A stretch of 64,000 nucleotides of DNA from Cannabis sativa (lineage: Eukaryota > Streptophyta > Magnoliopsida > Rosales > Cannabaceae). The notes beneath the pieces are model-generated. The model did not search any database, was not told the DNA's origin, and worked only from the letters and a program-made list of their open reading frames with translations. Where the stretch lies: contig NC_083604.1 in assembly GCF_029168945.1 (NCBI RefSeq), positions 34,715,686 to 34,779,685 on the forward strand. Reading direction: 5' to 3'. Both the position numbers and the translations under genes were made by a program. Below, one piece after another: positions 55,200 to 64,000 of the stretch. Numbering within the stretch: position 1 is the stretch's first letter; every line of letters begins with the position of its first letter.

Positions 55200-58105
55200 T
55201 GTTATACCTAAAATTCGGCTACCATTTCAGTGGGGTACATGTTGTGTTTTGTGCCCTAAATAAAACCCTTTACAAACTTATTAGTTATCAATATAAAAAA
55301 TTTGAAGTAATTTATGTTTGCATGAATTTTACATGCTAATGGTTTAATATGTTTATTACATTTACACACAAAATCTGTTAAGTCCAGATCATATGTTTAT
55401 TCACAATTACAGTATCGTCAACACAGTGGAATGTGATTGTGATCATATGAATCAAAAGACTAAGTCCCTGTTTCATCAGTGTTTTGGATTTACACTAATG
55501 TGATAATCAGCGATGATGTGTACTTACACTTGGAGTAAGTGTTATGTTCTTTCCAAGACATTGGTAAAGTATACTAGTTTCGAATGTATGTAGTATACAT
55601 TGGACTGGACCGATATTGCAACTTAGTTAAGATATTACAAACTTATCGTTATATCTTTTCAAGTCCATATCAGTAGTTGATCTTAAGATTAAAGGAATCT
55701 AAATCCTTATATGCTTAGGCTCAACTCAGGAGTACTATTCATGTTCTTTGATTTATTAGTTAAGCCTACTTTTGGGTCATGGTGATACGTATATTTTGGG
55801 AACATGATAGTATGATTGAGTGGGAGTGCTGAACATAAATAAGGAATCTATAGCTTCTACTGGTGTATAGAAGTTAAGTGATGATTCCCTTCGAGCTTAG
55901 CTAAATAGAAGTAAATGGATGAGCTCTTGTTTAAGTGACTAATTCTTAGATCACTAAACATCATTTACAGGTAGCTAAGTATTTTAAGGGGCAAAATACA
56001 TTGAGGGGTGAGAACGGTAAAATTATCCCATCTTGATGTAAATCATCTATATAAAGGATCTTTGATCACAATAAGATTATAACAATGGTTAAATGAGATA
56101 GCATATCTATATCGTGGAACATATAATATGCTCTATATAAGTCTGAGAGTGAAATTCTAAGTTCTAAGAGTGGATTCAACGAAGAATTAATAAGTAGGAA
56201 TTTACTTAGTAAATTCGGTTCACTTATTGGAAGCTCAGCATATAGATCCATGGTCCCCATTCTAGTTGAGACTATACTGCTTGTAAGACTCAATAATTGA
56301 TTTGTGATTAATCAATTATAATTCTAAAGTTAGACTCTGTCTGATTTGTGAATTTTCACTAAGCAGGGGCGAAATTGTAAAGAAAAGAGATTCTAGGTTT
56401 ATTTATTTATAAATAGACTTTATATGTCTAATTAATAATTAAATTAAAAGACAATATTATTTAATTATCTATTTTAGTTGTTAAATAATTAGTTTTGGCA
56501 TTTAAATGGTTAGAATTGGAAAATTGGTATTTTTGAGAAAATAGAAATAAAATTTGTGAAAACTGCAAAAACCAAGTGGGGCCCATTACATACCATGGCC
56601 GGCCACTTAAAGTGGTTTTTCAAATTGATATTTTCATTATTTTAATGCTAAATAATTCCTAACCTAAACCTAGTAGTTGCCTATAAATAGAAAGTGATGG
56701 CTCAGTCAAATCACATGTTTTTCAAGTATTCTGTCAGAAAATTTTCTTCAGAAAAACTGAGCCTTCCCTTTTCTCTCTATAGCCGAAATCAACTCTCTCT
56801 CTTTTCCTCTTCAAAAATTTCTAACCTTAGTGATAGAGTAAGTGCCCACACACAGCAAGTGGTTCCTCAATCATAGATTGGAAGACTGTGAAGGATCACA
56901 CACAAAGAGAAGGACATTCGGGCTCAGATCTTGATAATACTCTGCGTCAGAAAGGATACAAGGGTTAGAGATCTGAGTGGAAGGAGACATTATTCCGCTG
57001 CCATCAATGTAAGGTTTTCTTAACTTTATATGTGTTTATTTATCGTTTTAGAAAGTTCATATTTAGGGTGTTAAACAACATACTTGTGAGTAGATCTAAG
57101 ATCCTGGTAAAATAAATTCCAATAGTACACGTGTCAGGATAAAAGGAATATGGACCGATGCAATCGTTTCTTATGGAAAACTCATTTATTACATAAGTAT
57201 CAGAGTATATTTGTTACCTGCTGACTGTAAGGTCTTATGCGAGGAATCAATACACAATCTATTGCTTAGTATATTAGCGAGAAACCATATATCGTTGAAT
57301 GCGAATAGCGAGACATCAAGTACATTATATCTAGAAAGACGAAAGCAACACTTATCGACTGTGAAGGCCCTTAGCGTATAATGTTCAAACTATGTGTGAC
57401 AGTCGGGTTAGCTTGAGACCTAGTAAGCAAGGTGCCTATCTCGCTATGGGAAGACTTCTTGTAACCTCACCCATCAAACTTCTGACATTTTCTTAGTGAG
57501 TCTTACAATCCTAACGAGTCAGAAGCTAATATTCAAACGAGCCTCAAAGAACTCTTTGTAAACAAGAACCGCGATCATCACAAAGAAGCAGCAAGAGGCG
57601 CATCGTCGACCTCAGAAGAGAAAATGGCCCCAGCTTGTTATTATGATCACTGGAAGTAAGCTTCTATCGAGAAATCCTCGGGTACAACAATTAAAGTCGT
57701 GTTTAAATACACGATCATTTTGACCCGGTAAAAGCAGGAAAATCATAGCTATATGATTTTCAAATCATAATTGCATTTACACTACGTGATACGTAATCAA
57801 ACCCCATGATTTTAGGGGATGATCGTTGTAAAAAGATTACAGTAAACTTTGTAATTAACTACCCATTATGTAATTATAAATAGTGGCAAGAAAGATAAAA
57901 AAAGGGACAAAAAACTCATATAAGAGAGGCCCTGAGAAAACAATCAGAGATGTGAATAAGATTGACTCGTGAACTATGCAGAATTTTAACTGCAAAACCA
58001 CGTAAAAAACCCTATGTTCATACTTTTATTTTATAGCTTTTATTTTTTCTGTGTGAGATTATCACGGTTAGGCTCAATTTTGGTTAACAAAAATCTGCAT
58101 TAGCA
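55200..58105 (+). repeat. 3' LTR of Tat-C, interrupted by a solo copia LTR
   Basis: It starts tgttatacct and ends gcattagca. Without the copia LTR it is about 1.0 kb and aligns with the 5' LTR from gtgtcagg onward. The TATA box tataaata is at 57875-57882. Confidence 0.88.
55240..57124 (+). mobile_element. Solo copia LTR in the Tat-C 3' LTR (1885 bp)
   Basis: It begins tgttgtgttttgtg and ends ttccaata, the last dinucleotide changed from CA. It has a perfect duplication gtaca (55235-55239 and 57125-57129) and a TATA box at 56681-56689. It is closest to the solo LTR at 21584. Confidence 0.93.
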
Positions 58106-59053
58106 CACACATGTATTGCACTTAAATTCACCTAATTGAACCTAATTAAAAAGAAAACTAATTATGCGTGCATTGCACGTACCATCAACCTAGTCAATAT
58201 AAGTGTAGCAAGAAAAAAAATTACAAGTATGAGAAAAGACAAACACCACTTGTTATTTACATTTTTTATAAGTAGAGAGATGTATTATTTTAAATATAGT
58301 TATATAACCAAAAATATTATTTTTATTAACAAAAAATAATATAATTTAAATTTAAACTAACTATTCATATCTCATTAATATCTTTTATTTTATACTAAAT
58401 GTGTTTATATAATATAAATGGTTTTTTAAAAAAATATTACAATTCAAATTTAAACGCACCCCACATATCTAAAAAAAAGTATGTCATTTTATACTTTATA
58501 TTTTGCAAAACTTAATGAATGGGCTGTCTGTTTTGTTAATTGACAAATTATATTAGTAAAAAAAATAAATATAAATTTTTGAAAAAAAAAACATCTTTCT
58601 ATTATTGTTAAATTTTTTTTTTTAAAAAAAAGTGTATTATTTCTAAAAAATAAAATAAAATGTATTATAAAATTAAAATATTACAATTAAACTAAACTTA
58701 TAATTTATAGCAAAATTTAAATATTATTATATATATAGATATATATATATATATATATTTTTTATAAATATCACTTAAATTAAACATTTTTTAGTAAGAA
58801 AATATAGTGTTTATCTAATAACATTAACAAAAAAAATTATACAACTATATATATATATAACCAAAATAAAAACTAATAGTATAATTGTGGTCATAGGCAT
58901 AATTATAATCTAGTATATATACATACTTATATTCATCTCTCGTATTCTTATTCTCTCATTTGATTATAATATACAATATAGTTCATATAATCTGATAGTT
59001 TCATTATTATGAAAGGAAAGATTATCTACCGTTATTATTATATTGTTCTCTTT
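58106..59053. other. AT-rich non-coding DNA with microsatellites
   Basis: It has AT runs at 58738-58759 and 58845-58858. A small perfect hairpin cgtgcattgcacg lies at 58168-58180. No gene is seen. Confidence 0.6.
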
Positions 59054-60269
59054 TATAACGCCCTAACTATTATGCACGTTACCCAAGATAATTTAAGAAA
59101 CTCTAATCCCCTAAACGGGATTACTAATAAAATAAGTACGAAAATTAAACTTTAAATGCAAAAGGAATGAAAATAAACTTATAATAATTTTAACTTTACA
59201 AACCAACAAAAGTTACATGTCTCGGGATCCCAAAAATATCTTACAAAATATTATTACGAGTCTTTTTCCACTAGCCGACCTAAGCGGCAAAACAGAGTTA
59301 TAGGAATCATCAATGATAGACCCCAATTCGCTTGGTCTAGTGTGGCCCGAACATGTGCATACATCATCAAGCTCCCGCACTCATAGCTTATCAAAGACAG
59401 ATTTGCCCTTTCCTACACAGTAGAGCACCCGTGAGCCAAGCCCAGCAAAACAATATAAAAATATCGATAATCATAAATATCACATTATATAAACATTTAT
59501 GACATTCACAATTGCTTGTATGACACAAACCTACATGTTACGCTCACATGCCTATTTATGTCTATGTAACATAGACCTACGTGTTGCGCTCACACGTCTA
59601 TATACAATAAGGCCTTAGAATGGTTCATCTCGACTCTAGTTACCGAGTCTAACCCAGTTATGCCTTGAACGCACAACCCTAATTCTCAATTTAATCATAT
59701 AATTAACATGGCGTAACATTTACTCATCATATATCACTAGGGTAATAACCCTAGGCCGCTAAACAGCTCATTTTAGGGCAATAACCCTAATCCCGGTTTC
59801 TAATTACTCACGTAAAACATTTCAATATAAGCGCCATTGTGCATAACTCTACATGCAACTACTGTCTTACCTGATGTCCTGCAAGCGAAGAGATTCCAAA
59901 TCCCCCTGGTGCTCCTGACCAAGTGCCGGTAATCCTAGTCACAAATTTCAGGATTTACAAATATAGGGTTAATCCCTAAATCCACTTTCACATAATATAA
60001 ACATGGCATTCAAAACACAGATAATAAAATACAGCTTGGAATGAGCTTTCCAACGATATAAAGAACGTCCCAAATGGAATCCGAGTCAAAAGTTATGGCG
60101 AAAACAAAATCGAGAAAAATAGAGATTCCCACTGCCAAATCCAGTCGCAGCGGCGACTGGGTTCAAAACACCCAAAAACTCCATTTTTAAGGCCTTAAAA
60201 TGCCAACCTTTCCTAGATTTCGAACCCCAACCAAACAGAGGGTAAAAACATAAAATTCATGCATTAATC
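59054..60269 (-). repeat. Fragment of a Tekay-like gypsy LTR
   Basis: On the minus strand the end reads tagttagggcgttata, like tagttagggtgttaca of Tekay-1. Further in, gggatcccgag, a stretch like tgactcacggg ... tgtgtaggaaagggcaa, and cacgtaggtctatgt-type repeats occur in the same order as in the Tekay-1 LTR. It is diverged and is cut on the right by Copia-C, so whether a whole element once followed is unknown. Confidence 0.65.
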
Positions 60270-62163
60270 TGTTGGAAATTATTTTACCAGGATCTTAGAT
60301 CTACTCACAAGTATGTTGGTTAACACCCTAAATATGAACTTCTCAAACGATTACGAAATAAACACATATAAAGTATTAGAAACCTTACATTGGGTGCAGC
60401 GGAATAATATGACTCCTTCCGTTCAGATATCTAGCCCTTATTTCCTTTCTGTAGCAGAGCATTATCAATATCTGAACCTGGATCTCTTTCTCTGATTCTT
60501 TAGTGCTGAAACTCCTTCTTACTGAAAGTCTTTCTTCACGATCTTTCTCACTATGATTGACGTATCACTTGCTGTGTGTGGGCACTACTCTAACACTAAG
60601 TAATTTCGAAATTGAAGAGGGAAGAAAGAGAAGAAGGTGGCGGCTAGGTATAGAGAGAGAAGGCTCAGGTTTTTCTCTGAAGGAAAAAGTAGTAAGTTAA
60701 GTGTAAATTTCCTGAAGCATTCACTATCTATTTATAGCATTCCACTAGGGTTAGGTTTAAATTATTTGGCATTTAAATAATGAAAATATCAGATGATAAA
60801 TGCTATAAAAGTGGCCGGCCCTAGCAATGTGGATTTGGGCCTCACTTTTGCAATTTTGCAGTTTTATCATTTCTGCATCTAATTTTCTCAAAAATGCCAA
60901 TTTTCAAATTCAACCATTTAAATGCCAATTCTAACTATTTAATAACTATAAATAATTATTAAATAATATTGTCATTTATCATATTTATTAATTGAAAAAT
61001 ACAAAGTATCATAATTAACAAATATACCCCTAAAACTCTTTCTTTACAATTTCGCCCTTACTTAGTGAAAAATTCACAAATAGACATAGTCTAAATTGAG
61101 AATTATAATTGATTAATCAAAACCAATTATATGAGTCTTACAAGCAATATTATCTCAACTAGTGGGGGGACCATTGGTCTATATAACCGAGCTTCCAATA
61201 AGTAGATCAAGAATTTATAACCTAAATTCACTGACTTATTAATTCTTCGTTGAATCCACGCATAGAACTTAGAATTGCACTCTCAGTATATAGAATGCTC
61301 TATATGTTCCACCATATAGACACATCATTAGTTATCCATTGTTATAATCCTAATTTGATCAATGATCCTCTATATGAATGATTTACACTGTAAAGGGATT
61401 AGATTACCGTTACACCCTATAATGTATTTTATCCTTAAAACACTTAACCCCGTATAACTGATATTTCAGCTTATGTGAAATGAGTACTCCACCACTTATT
61501 TTCGTTTCGTCAATCTCAAAGAAGATCATCCTTTACTTACTATTCGCCAGATAGAAGCTATAGATTCCATGTTTATGTTAGCGCTCCCACTCAATTGCAC
61601 TACCGTGTTCCCAAAATGTACGTATCACCCTGACCCAAAAGTAGGCTTAACTAACAAATCAAAGAACATGAATAGCCTCTTGAGATTGAGCCTAATCGTA
61701 ATAGGATTAAGATCATTTGATCTAGGATCAACTAGGCGATATTGACTTGAATAGATATTACGGTAAGTTTAATAAATCTAAGTCAAAGTTCAATATCGGC
61801 CCCTTTCGATGCATACTCCATGCATCCAACCTGAGCTTTACTTTAACTAATGCTCTGGAAAGAACATAGCATTTCTCCAAATGCAAGTAAACTCTGTTGT
61901 AGATTATCATATCGGTAAAACCCTATGTCTGATAAATCTAGGAAACTTTATTCACATACTCATGTTTACTTTCCAAAGTGTTGACGACACAATAAACAGG
62001 ATCAAGTATGTGAAAAGGGTTTCAGATGAATTCATACATTATGTACACATAATCATGAAATAAATCATGTGAACCATGCAACATTAAATGTTATTTCTGA
62101 TCTATATTAATAAGTAAATTAATTATATTGAAATGAGTTTTATTTAGGGCATAAAACCCAACA
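60270..62163 (-). repeat. 3' LTR of Copia-C (1894 bp)
   Basis: On plus it runs from tgttggaaatt to aaacccaaca and is followed by the reverse of a polypurine tract, so it belongs to a minus-strand element. It is very similar to the LTRs at 895, 24376 and 48201. The base five before it is taatc (60265-60269), the presumed target copy. Confidence 0.92.
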
Positions 62164-62179
62164 AACTCCCACTTTCACT
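62164..62179 (-). promoter_or_regulatory. Polypurine tract of Copia-C
   Basis: On minus, gtgaaagtgggagtt abuts the LTR, as in Copia-B with one change. Confidence 0.65.
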
Positions 62180-64000
62180 AATATAAAACAAAAAGTGCGT
62201 TTCAAATAATCTCAACACCTTGATATACAAATCAAGTTTAGTAGTAGTAAACTCCTCATAATAGGATCTGAAAAGTTGAATTAAACACAACCTTTTATCC
62301 ACCATTACTCTTCCTTAATCACAAAATCATTGATAATGTGAAATTCCTCTTTATATGTCTACTCTTTTGGGATACTGGCTTCTATACCTTTTGCAACTAC
62401 TTTTGGTTAGTCAGGAAATAACACTAGTAGTTTAGGCAATTTGGAATGGTGCCAGAAATGTATAGAACTTTCCTTAGACTGAATAAGTACCTTTCCTGCA
62501 ACTTTAACATTCAGTCCCTTTCTGGTAGACCTAGAGACTTTAGATAGGTTTTTACACTTCTCCAAAATCACTATTCCACCCCCAGAGTAATCACCATCTT
62601 ATCAGAAAGATTTTCTAGCATAAAGGCAAATCTAGAAATCTGATGTGGTGTAGTCTAAGAGTTTTAAATACACCCTTATTGACTAACATATAGTTCCTCT
62701 TCTTAATCTTAAGATTTACTTGATTGTCTTCCAATGTTCTTCTCCTGGATTAATCTGATACCTACTCATTACTCGCACTCAACAGTAGGTGTCTGGTCTA
62801 AGGCATACTAAAGCATATCGGAGACCTCTCACTGTTGATTTAAGAAATTCTTTCGTGACTTTATCTTTTCTGGAATAGTTGAGAGTTTTCCTTAGATAAA
62901 TAAAATCTATGCCTAGAAGTCGAGAAGCTTCTATAGATTGCCATTAGAAAGAAAATGCTTCAGCATCTTACTAAAGTAAGTTGCTTGCATTAGAGTAAGT
63001 AATTACCAGGTATACCACAAGCCATAGGTTTAGATAAACTCAAACCTATAATACTAGGAACAGGAAGTTTTGTTAAGTCCATTGAATAGACTTATAAACG
63101 AAAATTTCCTTTTATGTCCTTGTAATAGAAAACTTTAGGTTAGTCCATGTGAATGGATTAAACCATAGTTCTATTGGCTTTTCTTCTTACTTTCTTATCT
63201 TGACAATCCATTACTTGTTTAAACTCACAATGGATTTTAATCACTAGTGTCTTCCAAGTCATAAGAAGGTGAGTTCCTAGAAACTCTCCCACTACGACAA
63301 GGTACCGTGAATTATGTTTAAGAAAACTAAATGGTATTGATCTCTTCAATTGTTACAAGACAACAGAGGCAGTGGGATCATCATATGTCAAATAAGATGA
63401 AAGAACACTTTTGGAATCAAGAAAAAATATCTGCTTTATTTTCAAATTTAGTCATTATCTTAGAAAAGTAGTATTTGTTTAAACAAACACTTTCTTATTT
63501 ATTGACTATGGGATGGTCCACCCCTAATCACTTAGAATAGCTAACAAACCATGGTTAACAGTTCTAGCTTTTCTTAAGATTTTGATTAGGTCATCCATGA
63601 ATCTAGTAATGATTTACATTAAGTATACAATCATTACATCAGTCTGAAATTGTATTACCATAGAAGGTCTTAGGCAACGACTAGTAACTAATTATCAATA
63701 TGCAAATCGAAATTTCTGGGGAGGTAAGTTTGGATATAATTCAAAAATTAATTTAATGATCTTTGAACTGCATATCTACTAACTATTTCTCCACCCCTAT
63801 CAGTTCGCAAGATCTTTAACCACTTACCTTAATGGTCTTAACCATTGTTAGAAATTTATGAAAATTTTCAAATATTTCAAATTTCTTTGCATAAGGTATA
63901 ATCTAGAGTTATCGTTTTAAGAATACAACGAAAAACTCATATCCACCCCTGAATGTACATCCATCTGCGAACGAGATGAACTTACTTTCAGTGGATATAG
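62180..64000 (-). pseudogene. Copia-C pol remnant (RNase H, reverse transcriptase, integrase), runs out of the window
   Basis: No open frame remains, but nucleotide similarity to Copia-B appears in order: an RNase H zone near 62310-62370 (cattgataatgtgaaattcc), then reverse transcriptase parts, and an integrase zone at 63755-63835 with tgatctttgaactgcatat and ccacccctatcagttcgcaa, close to 37110-37180 of Copia-B. The distance from LTR to integrase is about 1.6 kb against about 2.3 kb in Copia-B, so parts are deleted. Its LTR looks far less changed than this internal part. Confidence 0.75.

Larger units (their letters stand above)
43927..58105 (+). mobile_element. Tat-C: decayed Tat-lineage gypsy element with two nested solo LTRs
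   Basis: The 5' LTR is 43927-45041. It is followed by a presumptive primer site, gag, protease, reverse transcriptase (interrupted by a solo LTR at 48201-50093), RNase H, second RNase H, integrase to 53059, a repeat-rich interval with an opposite-strand gene, a polypurine tract and the 3' LTR 55200-58105 (interrupted by a solo LTR at 55240-57124). It has the same overall plan as Tat-B but a different family. Many stops and frameshifts indicate a much older insertion. No clean target duplication was found. Confidence 0.88.

Overview
This window is nuclear DNA of a flowering plant, almost certainly a eudicot. It is a nest of LTR retrotransposons with one AT-rich, TE-poor island at about 38.3-43.9 kb. 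The evidence is Ty3/gypsy Tat-lineage and Tekay-type chromovirus elements, Ty1/copia elements with 1.9-kb LTRs, plant splice signals and a hAT-type MITE. There are no rRNA or tRNA genes, no CRISPR array and no clearly intact cellular gene. The species cannot be fixed from sequence alone.

Layout, left to right. (1) Tat-A, an old minus-strand Tat element, occupies 1-4024 and 15464-18272. Its opposite-strand accessory gene (1-2845) is cut by a copia solo LTR (895-2790, TSD ggctc). (2) Tat-B (4025-15463, plus strand, TSD ctacc) is inserted in Tat-A's integrase. Its two 867-bp LTRs differ at about eight positions by eye. It has gag, protease and a Pol with reverse transcriptase, two RNase H modules and integrase. 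Between pol and the 3' LTR it has a three-exon gene on the opposite strand. (3) Copia-A (18273-24375, plus) lacks most of its internal region and carries a solo LTR (21584-23457) between its stop codon and its polypurine tract. (4) Copia-B (24376-38345, minus) is inserted in Copia-A's 3' LTR. Copia-B is itself split by Tekay-1 (27738-36298, plus, TSD gtggt), a chromodomain chromovirus.

(5) The AT-rich island holds a possible small two-exon gene or capsule of one (39245-40701), a MuDR-like protein fragment, a MITE-like inverted repeat and a hAT-type MITE. (6) Tat-C (43927-58105, plus) is a decayed Tat element with solo LTRs inside its pol (48201-50093) and its 3' LTR (55240-57124). Its pol-LTR interval holds tandem repeats and a second spliced opposite-strand gene (54785-54107) with its own TATA box. 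(7) A Tekay-like LTR fragment (59054-60269, minus) is followed by Copia-C (60270-64000, minus, leaving the window), a badly decayed copia element.

The most interesting theme is that all three Tat elements carry an opposite-strand gene between pol and the 3' LTR, with introns and, where visible, a separate promoter. Both visible antisense promoters contain a perfect match to the plant MSA (mitosis-specific activator) consensus just upstream of the TATA box. In Tat-B two adjacent long hairpins lie in the presumed 5' UTR or leader intron of that gene. Opposite-strand extra ORFs in Tat elements are known as a phenomenon. The splice models, promoter motif and hairpins here are read from the sequence and need transcript data.

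No autonomous element is intact. Tat-B's LTRs are nearly identical, yet its Pol has two in-frame deletions, frameshifts, a nonsense codon and a lost catalytic glutamate. It was therefore probably mobilised by proteins supplied from elsewhere.
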